A stretch of DNA of 64,000 bases from assembly GCF_021287045.1 (NCBI RefSeq), contig NZ_JAJTBG010000008.1, forward strand, positions 178,486-242,485, given 5' to 3'. The notes below the pieces were generated by a model. It did no database searches, was not told the DNA's origin, and saw only the letters and a program-made list of their open reading frames with translations. Each line of letters opens with the position of its first letter. The stretch's first letter is position 1. Below are positions 1 to 9,059 of the stretch, one piece after another. A program made the position numbers and the translations under genes. Source of the DNA: Oryzomicrobium sp. GTDB taxonomy: Bacteria; Pseudomonadota; Gammaproteobacteria; Burkholderiales; Rhodocyclaceae.

Positions 1-78
1 CGGCGGCCCGTGCCTTAAGGGACGCTTAATCTGGACGGCCTAAGCTGGCGGCCACTCTCCCCTTGCTCCCCGCCAGCC

Positions 79-1311
79 ATGCGCCAGCCACTACCCGCCG
101 TCCCGCGCCTTCCCCTCCTGCCCGCCCCCTGGCGCCGCCGTCTGGCGGCCCTGGCCCTGGCGACCCAGGCAACGTTCCCCCTGGCCGCCCTGGGGGCCGG
201 CGAGCCGCCGGCCCCGCCCCTGGTGCTCAGCGCCGCCCAGGTCCAGGCCCTGGGTGTGCGCAGCACCCCGGCGACACCGGCCGGCGCCGGTGGCGCCAGC
301 CTGTCGCGCCTGCCGGCCACGGTGAACGTGCCCCTGGGCCAATTGCGCATGGTGGCCGCCCCCGCCGCCGGCCTGGTGGAATCGGTGAAGGTGGTGCCGG
401 GGCAGCAGGTGCGCAAGGGCGAGGTGCTGGCCACCTTCGCCAGCCCGGAACTGCTGGCCCTGCAACGGGACGCCAGCATCGCCCGCAGCCAGGCCGAGCT
501 GGCGGCCAGCGCCCGGCGCCGGGACGAAGCGCTGTACAACGAGGGCATCATCCCCGCCTCCCGCCTGGAGGCCACCCGGGCCAGTGCGGCCCAGGCCGCC
601 GCCCAGGCCGAGGAAAAGCGGCTGTCCCTGGGAGTGGCCGGCCTGTCGGCGGCGACCAAATCCGGCCCGGGCGCCGCCGCCCTGACCGCCCCCCTCTCCG
701 GCTACGTGCTGGAGCAGATGGCCACGCCGGGGCAGCGGGTCGATGCCGCCGCCCCCCTCTTCTCCCTGGCCGAAACCAGCGCCCTGGGGCTGGAAATCCA
801 GGTGGCCGCCAGCCTGGCCGCCCTGTTGCCGGACGGGGCGCCGGTCACCGCCACCCTGGCCGACGGCCGCAGCGTGCGCGGCAAGGTGGTGAGCGTCGGC
901 CGCCAGGTGGGCGCCGCCCAAACCGTGGCCGTACGCGCCAGCCTGGAGCGTCCCGCGGCGGGCACCGCCGCCCTGCCCCTGCGCCCCGGCCAGGCGGTGG
1001 AAGCCGAAATCGGCCTGGCCGGACTGCCCGCCCTGGCCGGCGCGGTGCGCATCCCCGGCGCGGCCCTGACCTACCGCAGCGGCGCCGCCAGCCCGGGCAA
1101 GCAGGCGACGACGGCCTACGTGTTCGTTGCCGTGCAGGAGGACGCCCGGGAAAGCCGCTTCATGCCTCAGCCGGTGACGGTGCTTGGCCCGGTGCCCGGG
1201 GGCTGGCTGGTCAAGTCCGCCGGCGGCGCCCCCCTGAGCGACAAGAGCCGGGTGGCGACGGCCGGTGTGGCGGCGCTGAAGGCCGCCTGGCTCGGCCAGA
1301 ACGCGGAATGA
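79..1311 (+). CDS. RND efflux periplasmic adaptor (CzcB/CusB-like)
   Basis: This 410-residue protein is a membrane-fusion adaptor that would link an inner-membrane RND pump to an outer-membrane channel in the periplasm. An N-terminal basic and hydrophobic stretch (about residues 18-42, ending near LGAGEPP) looks like a signal peptide. A lipoyl-like half follows (AAPAAGLVESVKVVPGQQV), then an alanine-rich helical hairpin around residues 125-190, then the second lipoyl half (TAPLSGYVLEQMATPGQRV) and a beta-barrel. The gene stands first in an adaptor-pump-channel operon; the pump starts 16 bases downstream. No good Shine-Dalgarno precedes the ATG, so the start is the likeliest choice rather than certain. 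No His-rich or Met-rich metal-binding segment is visible, so the metal is not indicated by this subunit. Confidence 0.85.
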   Translation: MRQPLPAVPRLPLLPAPWRRRLAALALATQATFPLAALGAGEPPAPPLVLSAAQVQALGVRSTPATPAGAGGASLSRLPATVNVPLGQLRMVAAPAAGLVESVKVVPGQQVRKGEVLATFASPELLALQRDASIARSQAELAASARRRDEALYNEGIIPASRLEATRASAAQAAAQAEEKRLSLGVAGLSAATKSGPGAAALTAPLSGYVLEQMATPGQRVDAAAPLFSLAETSALGLEIQVAASLAALLPDGAPVTATLADGRSVRGKVVSVGRQVGAAQTVAVRASLERPAAGTAALPLRPGQAVEAEIGLAGLPALAGAVRIPGAALTYRSGAASPGKQATTAYVFVAVQEDARESRFMPQPVTVLGPVPGGWLVKSAGGAPLSDKSRVATAGVAALKAAWLGQNAE

Positions 1312-1327
1312 GGCGGCGGAACCAGCC

Positions 1328-4300
1328 ATGATCGCCCGCTTCTTCTCCCAGCTCGTCGCCCTCTCCCTGGCCCAGCGCCTGCTGGTGGGGCTGGCCGCCC
1401 TGCTGCTGGCCGGCTTCGGTATGGTGAGCCTGCAGAACCTGCCCATCGACGCCTTCCCTGACGTCTCCACCACCCAGGTCAAGATCATCATCAAGTCCCC
1501 GGGCATGACCCCGGAAGAGGTGGAAACCCGCATCACCGTGCCCATCGAGCAGGAGATGCTGGGCATTCCCAAGCAGCACATCCTGCGCTCCACCTCCAAG
1601 TACGCCCTGGCCGACATCACCATCGACTTCGACGACGGCACCGACATCTATTGGGCCCGCCAGCAGGTGGGCGAGCGCCTCGGCAACGTGCTCAAGGACC
1701 TGCCGCCGCAAGCCTCCGGCGGCCTGGCGCCGATCACCACGCCCCTGGGCGAGATGTTCATGTTCACCGTCGAGGGCCCCCTCTCCCTGGAGGAGAAGCG
1801 CACCCTGCTCGACTGGGTGATCCGCCCCCAGCTGCGCACCCTGCGCGGCGTGGCCGACGTGAACAGCCTGGGGGGCAACGCCCGGGCCTTCGAGGTGGTG
1901 CCCGACGTGGCGGCGCTCAACGCCCGCCAGTTATCCCTGACTGACCTGGAAACGGCCCTGGCCGAGAACAACCGCAACGACGGCGCCGGCCGGGTGAACG
2001 AGGGCGAAGAAGCCCTGCTGGTGCGGGCCGAGGGCGCCATCCGCGACGTGGACGACCTGCGCAACGTGGTGGTGGCGGTGCGCGGCGGCGCCCCGGTGCG
2101 GGTCGGCGACGTGGCCGAGGTGCGCCTCGGCGCCCTGACCCGCTACGGCGCGGTAACCCAGCGCTCCCAGCCGGACCACGCCGGCCAAGCCAACGATGCC
2201 AACGCTGCCGTTCCGGCCCTGGCCCAGGGCGAGGCGGTGGAAGGGCTGGTGCTCGGCCTGCGCGGCGCCAACGCCCGGGCGGTGGTGGAGGCGGTGTCGG
2301 CCAAGCTGGCCGAGATCGAGCCCACCCTGCCCGCCGGCACCCGCCTGGTGCCCTTCTACAACCGGGGCGAGCTGGTGGCCCGGGCGGTGCACACCGTGAC
2401 CAAGGCACTGCTCGAAGCGGTGGTGCTGGTGGCAATCCTGCTGTTCGCCTTCCTCGGCAGCCTGCGCGCCGCCGTGGTGGTGGCGGCGATCCTGCCCCTG
2501 TCGGCCCTGGCCACCTTCATCCTGATGGGGCACTACGACCTGTCGGCCAACCTGATGAGCCTGGGCGGTCTGGCCATCGCCATCGGCATGCTGGTGGACG
2601 GCGCCGTGGTGGTGGTGGAGAACATCGAATCCCACCTGCACGCTCGGGCCGCCGGCAACCCGGCCGCCCTATCGGCCCACGACAAGCTGGCCCTGGTGTT
2701 CCGGGCGGTGGCCGAGGTGGCGCCGCCGGTGGCTTCGGGCGTGGCGATCATCGCCATCGTCTTCCTGCCGCTGCTGACCCTGGAAGGGCTGGAAGGCAAG
2801 CTGTTCATGCCGGTGGCCCTGGCCATCGTCTTCGCCCTGGGCGCCTCTCTGCTGCTGGCCTTCACCGTGGTGCCGGCGGCGGCCTCCCTGCTGCTCAAGC
2901 CGGCCCACGGCGATCCCTGGCTGGTGCGCAAGCTCACCGCCCTGTACGACCGGCTGCTGCCCTGGGCCCTGGCCAATCCACGCCCGGTGCTGATCGGCGC
3001 CGGCCTGTCCCTGGTGCTGGCGGTGGGCGCCTACCTGGGCACCGGCAAGACCTTCATGCCCACCCTGGACGAGGGCGACCTGATCGTCCAGCTGGAAAAG
3101 CTCCCCTCCATCGGCCTGTCCGCCTCCACCGCCCTGGACCAGCAGGTCCAGGCGGCGATCCTCCAGGACATCCCCGAGGTCCGGCGCATCGTCGCCCGCA
3201 CCGGCGCCGACGAGCTGGGCCTGGACCCGATGGGCCTCAACCAGACCGACACCTTCCTGGTGCTCAAGCCCGTGGACGAGTGGCGCACACCGGACAAGGC
3301 CTGGCTGGCCGACCAGCTGCGCCAGGTGCTCGACCGCTTCCCCGGGGTGGTCTACAGCTTCACCCAGCCCATCGAGATGCGCGTCTCGGAAATGCTCACC
3401 GGGGTGCGCGGCGACGTGGCGATCAAGATCTACGGCCCGGACATCGACACCCTCAACGGCCTGGCCGCCCAGGTCCAGGGCGCGGTGAAGGGCGTGCCCG
3501 GCGCCGAGGACGTGATCACCCTCAAGAACGAGGGCGTCCAGTACCTGTCGGTGGGCATCGACCGGCTTGCCGCCGGCCGCCTGGGTCTCTCGGTGAACGC
3601 CCTGGAAGCGGACCTGAAGCGCCTGATCGAGGGCACCCCGGTGGGGGTGGTGGTGGAGCCGGGCCGGCGCACCCCGCTGCTGCTGCGCGGCCCCGGCGCC
3701 GACAGCGCCGCCCCGGCACTGGCCGATCTGCGTCTGCAACTGCCCGACGGCCGGGCCGTGCCTCTGTCGGCGGTGGCCACCCTGAAGCGGGTCGAAGGCC
3801 CGGTGAAGGTGGACCGGGAAAACGCCCAGCGTTACGTGGTGGTGCAGAGCAACGTGCGCGACCGGGACCTGGTGGGCTTCGTCGATGACGCCAAGGCCGC
3901 CGTGGCCGCCCATGTCAAGCTGCCGGCCGGCTACCGCATCGCCTGGGGCGGCCAGTTCGAAAACCAGCAGCGCGCCGCGGCCCGGCTCGCCCTGGTGGTG
4001 CCGATGGCCCTGCTGCTGATCTTCGGCCTGCTCTTCGTCACCTTCGGCTCCCTGCGCCAGGCCGCCCTGGTGCTGGCCAACATCCCCTTCGCCCTGGTGG
4101 GCGGCGCCATCTCCCTGTTCGTCTCCGGCGAATACCTGTCGGTGCCGGCCTCGGTGGGCTTCATCGCCCTGCTCGGCATCGCCGTGCTCAACGGGGTGGT
4201 GCTGGTCAGCTACTTCAACACCCTGCGCGACCAGGGCCTGCCCCTGGACGAAGTGGTGCGCGAGGGTGCCCGGCGCCGGCTGCGCCCGGTGCTGATGACC

Positions 4301-4525
4301 GCCTCGATCACCGCCTTCGGCCTGGTGCCCCTGCTCTTCGCCAGCGGCCCCGGCTCGGAAATCCAGCGCCCCCTGGCCATCGTCGTGGTGGGCGGGCTGA
4401 TCAGCTCGACCCTGCTCACCCTGGTGCTGCTGCCCATCCTCTACCGCCGTTTCGGCGTTCCCCGGAACGCGGAAAGCGACGGCAGCAATAGCGGCAACGA
4501 CTCTTCCGTGGTGCAACCGTCATGA
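1328..4525 (+). CDS. Heavy-metal RND efflux permease (CzcA family)
   Basis: At 1065 residues this has the usual length of an HME-RND pump, a proton-driven trimeric inner-membrane transporter. The N-terminus (LPIDAFPDVSTTQVKI) and the segment SPGMTPEEVETRITVPIEQ are typical of CzcA/CusA. The proton-relay helix TM4 lies at about residues 416-432 and reads AIAIGMLVDGAVVVVEN, with Asp424 and the downstream Glu. It lacks the DFG start of classical CzcA and the DAA of CusA, so the metal cannot be assigned with confidence. Another oddity is an Ala/Asn/Gln-rich stretch at about residues 277-300, just before EAVEGLVLGLRGANAR, where the family usually has a short link. The gene overlaps the next one by 4 bases (ATGA). 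Confidence 0.93.
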   Translation: MIARFFSQLVALSLAQRLLVGLAALLLAGFGMVSLQNLPIDAFPDVSTTQVKIIIKSPGMTPEEVETRITVPIEQEMLGIPKQHILRSTSKYALADITIDFDDGTDIYWARQQVGERLGNVLKDLPPQASGGLAPITTPLGEMFMFTVEGPLSLEEKRTLLDWVIRPQLRTLRGVADVNSLGGNARAFEVVPDVAALNARQLSLTDLETALAENNRNDGAGRVNEGEEALLVRAEGAIRDVDDLRNVVVAVRGGAPVRVGDVAEVRLGALTRYGAVTQRSQPDHAGQANDANAAVPALAQGEAVEGLVLGLRGANARAVVEAVSAKLAEIEPTLPAGTRLVPFYNRGELVARAVHTVTKALLEAVVLVAILLFAFLGSLRAAVVVAAILPLSALATFILMGHYDLSANLMSLGGLAIAIGMLVDGAVVVVENIESHLHARAAGNPAALSAHDKLALVFRAVAEVAPPVASGVAIIAIVFLPLLTLEGLEGKLFMPVALAIVFALGASLLLAFTVVPAAASLLLKPAHGDPWLVRKLTALYDRLLPWALANPRPVLIGAGLSLVLAVGAYLGTGKTFMPTLDEGDLIVQLEKLPSIGLSASTALDQQVQAAILQDIPEVRRIVARTGADELGLDPMGLNQTDTFLVLKPVDEWRTPDKAWLADQLRQVLDRFPGVVYSFTQPIEMRVSEMLTGVRGDVAIKIYGPDIDTLNGLAAQVQGAVKGVPGAEDVITLKNEGVQYLSVGIDRLAAGRLGLSVNALEADLKRLIEGTPVGVVVEPGRRTPLLLRGPGADSAAPALADLRLQLPDGRAVPLSAVATLKRVEGPVKVDRENAQRYVVVQSNVRDRDLVGFVDDAKAAVAAHVKLPAGYRIAWGGQFENQQRAAARLALVVPMALLLIFGLLFVTFGSLRQAALVLANIPFALVGGAISLFVSGEYLSVPASVGFIALLGIAVLNGVVLVSYFNTLRDQGLPLDEVVREGARRRLRPVLMTASITAFGLVPLLFASGPGSEIQRPLAIVVVGGLISSTLLTLVLLPILYRRFGVPRNAESDGSNSGNDSSVVQPS

Positions 4526-5814
4526 CCCCGCATTTCCCCACCGCCGTTTCATCCCTGCCGCTGACCCTGCCTCTGAGCCTATTGCTGGCCCTGCTGCTGG
4601 CGGTCCCGGCCGCCCGGGCCGAGACCGGCGACGGCCTGCCTGCCGCCGCCGAGGTCAAGGCCGCCATCGCCGCCGCCCCCCTGGTAGCCGCCGCCCGGGC
4701 CGACCTGAGCGCGGAAAGCGCCAACCGGGAGCGGCTCGACGCCGGCCCCCACGAGTGGACCACCCGGCTCATGGACCAGCGCCGGCGCCTGCGCAGCGCC
4801 CCCAGCGAAGGCCCGGGCGGGCCGTACAACGAATGGCTGGTGACCCTGGAACGGCCGCTGCGCCTACCGGCCAAGGCCGATGCCGACCGGGCCCTGGGCG
4901 AACAGGGCGAGAACACCGCCCGCATCGCCGTGGAGGATGCCCAGCACGAAACCGCCCGCCAATTGCTGGCCGCCTGGTTCCAGTGGCTGCGCGCCCGGGT
5001 CGCCGCCGACCAGGCCCAGACCCAGGCCAGGCTGCTGGCCCGGCTGGCCGACAGCACCGGCCGGCGCCTCAAGCTGGGCGACGCGGCGCGGCTGGAAGCG
5101 ATGCAGGCCGAAGCCGCCGCCGCCCAGGCCGACGCCCAGTGGCAGCAGGCCCGGGCCCGCCTCCAGGCTGCCAGCGAAGACCTGCGGGCGCGCTTTCCCG
5201 CCATTGCCCAGCCGGAGCGGGTGAGCCTGCCGGCCCCCGAGCCCCTGGAAGGCACCCTGACCACCTGGCAAGAGCGCATCGCCGGCAAGAGCCACGAACT
5301 GGCCCTGGCCGGCGCCGAGACCCGCCAGGCCCGGCTGGCCGTCCAGCGCGCCGAGGCCGAGCGCACTCCGGACCCGGTGTTCGGCGTGCATGTCGGCAGC
5401 GAGCGGGGCGGCGAGGAAAAGCTGGTGGGGGTGTCGGTCACCATTCCCCTGCCCGGCGCCGCCCGGGGTGCCGCGGCGCGCAGCCAGGCGGCCCGGGCCA
5501 ATGCGGCGTCCTACCGGGAGGACGGGCTGCGCCGCCAGGTGAGCGCCGACATCGCCAGCCGCCACGCCCTGGCCAGCGCCACCCAGATCGCCTGGCAACG
5601 GGCCGACCAGGCGGCCCGGCAACTAGAGGCCAGCGCCGACCTGACCGCCCGGGCCCAATCCCTGGGGGAGGCGCCCCTGGCCGAGGTGCTACTCGCCCGC
5701 CGCCAGGCCGGCGAGGGCCGGCTGGCCGCCGAACAGACCCGCCTAGACGCCCTGGAAGCCCGCTACCGGCTGGAGCTGGACGCTCACCAGCTCTGGGATT
5801 ACGACGTCGATTGA
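4522..5814 (+). CDS. Outer-membrane channel of the RND pump (TolC/CzcC family)
   Basis: This 430-residue TolC-family protein would form the outer-membrane duct of the metal efflux system. It starts with a hydrophobic signal peptide ending around VPAARAETG (residues 28-36). The rest is mostly long alanine-, glutamine- and arginine-rich helices with two similar halves, as expected of an OEP fold. The segment FGVHVGSERGGEEKLVGVSVTIPLPG is the typical second-half beta strand and turn of CzcC-like proteins. The start overlaps the pump stop codon, so translation is coupled. With the two upstream genes it completes a tripartite system; no regulator gene is adjacent within the window. Confidence 0.88.
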   Translation: MTPHFPTAVSSLPLTLPLSLLLALLLAVPAARAETGDGLPAAAEVKAAIAAAPLVAAARADLSAESANRERLDAGPHEWTTRLMDQRRRLRSAPSEGPGGPYNEWLVTLERPLRLPAKADADRALGEQGENTARIAVEDAQHETARQLLAAWFQWLRARVAADQAQTQARLLARLADSTGRRLKLGDAARLEAMQAEAAAAQADAQWQQARARLQAASEDLRARFPAIAQPERVSLPAPEPLEGTLTTWQERIAGKSHELALAGAETRQARLAVQRAEAERTPDPVFGVHVGSERGGEEKLVGVSVTIPLPGAARGAAARSQAARANAASYREDGLRRQVSADIASRHALASATQIAWQRADQAARQLEASADLTARAQSLGEAPLAEVLLARRQAGEGRLAAEQTRLDALEARYRLELDAHQLWDYDVD

Positions 5815-5858
5815 GACGCCCTGAGCAGGAACGGGCGGAGAGCGAAGACGAAACGGGA

Positions 5859-5878
5859 GGCGGCGCCACGGCGCCGCC
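5859..5878 (+). terminator. GC-rich hairpin after the metal efflux operon
   Basis: Two perfect 9-base arms (GGCGGCGCC / GGCGCCGCC) with a 2-base loop lie 44 bases after the channel gene stop. No clear U-tract follows, so this is a possible transcription end or RNA-stability hairpin. It lies between convergent genes. Confidence 0.35.
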
Positions 5879-5913
5879 GCAAGGCTAAGGGTCCGTGGAT
5901 CTGCGCAGCAGGA

Positions 5914-6381
5914 TTACTCCACCCGGCGTCCGGCCTTGACGACGAAGCGCTCCAGCTCTCGGGCGAAGGCGCGGCGGTCGTCGTGGTTGAAGGCCGCCGG
6001 ACCGCCGGTCTCCACCCCGGAGGAGCGCAGGGTGTCCATGAAGTTGCGCAGGGTCAGGGCCGCCTGGATGGTGTCCGGCCCGTAGGGCTCGCCCCGGGGC
6101 GTCAGCACCCGGGCCCCCTTGGCAATGACTTCGGCGGCCAGGGGAATGTCGGCGGTGATCACCAGGTCGCCCTCTGCCACCCGCTCGACGATGGCCTGGT
6201 CGGCCACGTCGAAGCCGCGCGGCACCTGGAGGCTGCGCACAAAGGGAGAAGGCGGAGCGAACAGGGCCTGGTTGGCCACCAGAGTGACCACCATCTCGGC
6301 CCGCACCGCGACGCGGAAGAGGATTTCCTTGATGACCTTGGGGCAGGCGTCGGCATCGACCCAGATGGCGGCCTTGCCCAC
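5914..6381 (-). CDS. YaiI/YqxD family protein (DUF188)
   Basis: This 155-residue protein begins with the family signature [16 protein letters not shown]. It also carries [11 protein letters not shown] and the block [20 protein letters not shown], with conserved acidic residues typical of a PIN-like nuclease fold. The family is widespread, but its biochemical role is not established as far as I know. The start is a GTG directly abutting the stop codon of the upstream gene (TAAGTG), so it is translationally linked to the cysteine-rich protein at 6382-6771. The length matches the family norm of about 150 residues. Confidence 0.88.
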   Translation of the reverse strand: MGKAAIWVDADACPKVIKEILFRVAVRAEMVVTLVANQALFAPPSPFVRSLQVPRGFDVADQAIVERVAEGDLVITADIPLAAEVIAKGARVLTPRGEPYGPDTIQAALTLRNFMDTLRSSGVETGGPAAFNHDDRRAFARELERFVVKAGRRVE

Positions 6382-6771
6382 TTACGCCACCTCCGCCGCC
6401 GGCTGGCGCAGGTCACGGGCGGCGGCCGTCGCCACCTCAAGCATCCGCGCGGCATCGTCCAGGTCGAAATCGGTGCGCAGACGCTTCTTGATGCCGTGCT
6501 CGTGCAGCAGCAGTTGCCGGTCGGGCGTCACCCCGCGCTGGGCCAGGCTGTGCTTGACGCATTGCAACGGGCAGCCGTCCAGGGCCAGGATCGGCCGGCC
6601 GGAACGGGCGATGCGCACCAGGTGGGGCACGTCGCCGCCGACCCCGGCGATGCAGGACATTTCGGCCTCGCCGCGCCGGTCCAGCTGCACGGCGATGTGA
6701 TTGGCCATCTGGGCGGCGCTGGAGCAGCCGGAACAGGAATAGACCAAGGGGAGGTCGGCGGGGCGGGACAT
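6382..6771 (-). CDS. Putative zinc-binding protein (DGC-domain family)
   Basis: This is a 129-residue protein. An upstream in-frame ATG exists, but the start at 6771 is preceded by GGAG at a good distance and gives the typical N-terminus MSRPADLPLVYSCSGCSS. It carries the paired cysteines CSGC (13 and 16), a Cys at 40, and the DGCPLQC block (67 and 71) that gives the DGC domain its name. These cysteines probably bind zinc or another metal. No enzymatic role is established for the family that I know of. It forms a two-gene unit with the DUF188 gene. Confidence 0.82.
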   Translation of the reverse strand: MSRPADLPLVYSCSGCSSAAQMANHIAVQLDRRGEAEMSCIAGVGGDVPHLVRIARSGRPILALDGCPLQCVKHSLAQRGVTPDRQLLLHEHGIKKRLRTDFDLDDAARMLEVATAAARDLRQPAAEVA

Positions 6772-6999
6772 GGGCGTCTCCGGCGCGGTGAAAGGAGGCG
6801 CCAGTGTAGGCCCGACGGCGGCGGCGACCAATCGGCATTTCCGGCAAGGGGCCGGCAAAAGGGCCGACGTAACGGTAGCTGAAGACCTGGGGGCTGCACG
6901 GCGGCGGCCGTGCTAAATTAGAAAAAACTGATCCTTCTCCACCCTGTCATGGCCGCCCCGGCGGCGGGCCATGCCCTTGCCACGTTTGCGGAGGCCCCC

Positions 7000-7389
7000 A
7001 TGTTCACCCCTGCCCACACCCTCGTCCAGGCGGCCCGCCTGACCATAGACGAATGCTCCCCCGCCGAGCTCCAGGCCCGGCGGGCGACGGCGCCGGACAC
7101 CCTGCTGCTCGACGTGCGCGAACCGGACGAGTACCGCCAGGGGCACATCCAGGGCGCCCTGAACATTCCCCGGGGCCTGCTCGAGTTCAAGATTTCCAGC
7201 GAGCCCGCCCTCCAGGACGTGACCCGGCCGGTGATCGTCTATTGCAAGACCAGCGGCCGCGCCGCCCTGGCGGTGAAATCGCTCCAGTCCATGGGCTTCG
7301 AGAACGTGACTTCCCTGGCGGGCGGCTTCGAAGCCTGGCAGGAGGACAGCCGCCCGGTGGTGGTGCCCCGGGACATCGCCTTCGATTGA
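7000..7389 (+). CDS. Rhodanese-like sulfurtransferase
   Basis: This single-domain rhodanese has about 129 residues from the ATG at 7000. I prefer that start to the in-frame ATG at 6949, because GGAGG lies 5 bases upstream and the shorter protein starts just before the domain (MFTPAHTLVQAARLTIDE). The first conserved block is LLLDVREPDEYRQGHIQGA. The active-site loop YCKTSGRAA supplies the catalytic cysteine, and GFENVTSLAGGFEAWQ is the typical C-terminal block. Such proteins move sulfane sulfur between carriers; the physiological partner is not shown by context, since it stands alone between opposite-strand genes. Confidence 0.88.
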   Translation: MFTPAHTLVQAARLTIDECSPAELQARRATAPDTLLLDVREPDEYRQGHIQGALNIPRGLLEFKISSEPALQDVTRPVIVYCKTSGRAALAVKSLQSMGFENVTSLAGGFEAWQEDSRPVVVPRDIAFD

Positions 7390-7424
7390 GGCGGGGCCAC
7401 CCGGCCGCCCGCCCTGCCCCGCGG

Positions 7425-8231
7425 CTACTGGCTGGTCCAGCCTCCCTCGACGGGAATCGCCGCCCCGGTGATGTTGTGGGCCACGGGATGGCACAACCAA
7501 GCCGCCAGCTGGGCGATCTCAACCGGCAGCGACATGCGCTGGCTGGGCTGTTTTTCGGCGAGCAGGGAACGCCCCCCGGCCTCCCGGTCGCCGCCGACCT
7601 GGGCGGCCCGGTCCAATATCTGGGGTTCGAGCAGGGCGGTCTCGGTCCAGCCCGGGCAGATGCAGTTCACGGTCACCCCGCCCTGCTCCCGGCTGCCGGC
7701 GCGGGCGTACTCCAGGGCCGCCACCTTGCTCACGCCCACCAGGCCGAACTTGGAGGCCACGTAGGGGGCCTTGTGCACCGAGGCCACCAGGCCGTGCACC
7801 GAAGCGATGTTCACCACCCGGCCGTAACCCCGCGCCGCCATGCCCGGCAGGGCGGCCTGCATGGTGAGGAAGGCCGCCGACAGATTGACCGCCAGAAAGC
7901 GCTGCCACAGCTCCAAGGGCACCTCGGCCAGGGCCATGGTCTGCTGGATGCCGGCGTTGTTGACCAGGATGTCCAGGGGGCCGTCGGCCAGGACGGCGGC
8001 CATCAGGGCCTGGACCTGGGCGGCGTCGCTCAGGTCGTGGCCATGGACGGTGGCCGACAGGGCACCGGCGGCGAGCACCGCCTGGCGCGCCCGTTCCTGC
8101 TGCTCGGCATCCCCCAGCCCGTGCAGGACCAGGTGGCATTGCTCTTCGGCCAGGGCGGTGGCGATGGCCAGCCCGATGCCTTGCAGCGAGCCGGTGACGA
8201 GGGCGCGACGGCCCGGTTGGGGTGGGGTCAT
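7425..8231 (-). CDS. bdhA: Short-chain dehydrogenase, probable 3-hydroxybutyrate dehydrogenase
   Basis: This is a 268-residue classical SDR. It has the NAD-binding TGSLQGIG motif at residues 13-20, the LVNNAG structural motif, and the catalytic Ser and YVASK. The ending PVEGGWTSQ and the block SVHGLVASVHKAPYVASK closely resemble D-3-hydroxybutyrate dehydrogenases, which interconvert 3-hydroxybutyrate and acetoacetate. The start at 8231 has AGGAGA upstream; the longer reading to 8318 lacks support. It lies 111 bases beyond the GntR gene on the same strand, so it may be the last gene of the thiolase/ligase operon or may have its own promoter. Assignment to the exact substrate is by resemblance. 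Confidence 0.75.
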   Translation of the reverse strand: MTPPQPGRRALVTGSLQGIGLAIATALAEEQCHLVLHGLGDAEQQERARQAVLAAGALSATVHGHDLSDAAQVQALMAAVLADGPLDILVNNAGIQQTMALAEVPLELWQRFLAVNLSAAFLTMQAALPGMAARGYGRVVNIASVHGLVASVHKAPYVASKFGLVGVSKVAALEYARAGSREQGGVTVNCICPGWTETALLEPQILDRAAQVGGDREAGGRSLLAEKQPSQRMSLPVEIAQLAAWLCHPVAHNITGAAIPVEGGWTSQ

Positions 8232-8342
8232 GGAACGTCTCCTGGGTACGCCTGCCGGTGGCGGCGCACCTCGTTGGTTGTTTTGGTTATCGGCTATGCC
8301 GGGCCGCAGATTCTGCAAACTCCGCGCCCCGGCCAGGACCGG

Positions 8343-9059
8343 TCAGCGTTCGGCCGGGCTGATCGTCACCGCCGAGGTGACGATCAATTCCATCAGGATG
8401 TTGCGCGCCAGCTGCTCGGCGTAGTCGTTGCGCGCCGTGGCCGCCGCCATCGCCCGCTCCGCGTCGCCGTCGGCGATGGCGTTGATCTGGGCGATGTGCA
8501 GGTCGCAGATGTGGGCCAGGTTGGAGTGGCGCTTCTGGTGGAAGTACAGGAAGCGCCGCGCCAGGGTCTGCAACATGGCGTAGAACTCGGCGGCGTAGGT
8601 ATTGCGCGCCGCCTCGCCGAGGCGGCTGGTGAGGCAGAAGTGCAGGCGCATGTAGACCCGCATGTCGTTAAGGGCCTTCAGCCCTTCCAGCTCGCCCGCT
8701 AGCTGGCGCAGCGCCGCCCGCTCAGCGTCGCTGGCACACAGGGCCGCCTGGGAGACGATCAGGCGCTCGATCTCGCGGCGCGCCTGGATGATCTTCAGCT
8801 GGCCCTGGTAGTCGATCTCGGAGATGAACACCCCCTGGCGCGGCGCGATGTGCACCAGGCGCTGGTAGGCCAGCTTGTGCAGGGCCTCCCGGGTGGGGGT
8901 GCGGCCGAAGCCGACCTTCTCGCTCAGGGCCACCTCGGACCACTGGCTGCCCGGGGGCAGCTCTCCGGTGACGACCATCTCTTCGAGGGCGCAATAGGCC
9001 TTCTCGGTCTGGCTGGCGGTCTGGCGGGCAAAGAGGGGATTGGCGTCGGCGTCGGTCAT
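8343..9059 (-). CDS. GntR-family transcriptional regulator (FCD domain)
   Basis: This 238-residue protein has an N-terminal winged helix (about residues 15-85, with SQWSEVALSEKVGFGRTPTREALHKL) and an all-helical FadR-type FCD domain. The motif ARREIERLIVSQAA and the later His residues (HFCLTSRLGEAA, HICDLHIAQINAIADGD) are those of the metal- or ligand-binding pocket. Regulators of this class usually respond to an organic or fatty acid, or its CoA ester, and control the adjacent operon. The start codon overlaps the ligase stop codon (ATGA), so it is co-translated with the operon it probably regulates. Three TGATAT boxes upstream of the operon are candidate binding sites. Confidence 0.88.
   Translation of the reverse strand: MTDADANPLFARQTASQTEKAYCALEEMVVTGELPPGSQWSEVALSEKVGFGRTPTREALHKLAYQRLVHIAPRQGVFISEIDYQGQLKIIQARREIERLIVSQAALCASDAERAALRQLAGELEGLKALNDMRVYMRLHFCLTSRLGEAARNTYAAEFYAMLQTLARRFLYFHQKRHSNLAHICDLHIAQINAIADGDAERAMAAATARNDYAEQLARNILMELIVTSAVTISPAER

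Noticed and set aside
2669-4516. A 615-residue minus-strand open frame inside the metal pump
   Set aside because: Shadow of the czcA-like gene with low-complexity His/Gln/Gly composition.
6949-7000. Earlier ATG for the first rhodanese
   Set aside because: The later ATG at 7000 has a good GGAGG site and gives a standard domain start.
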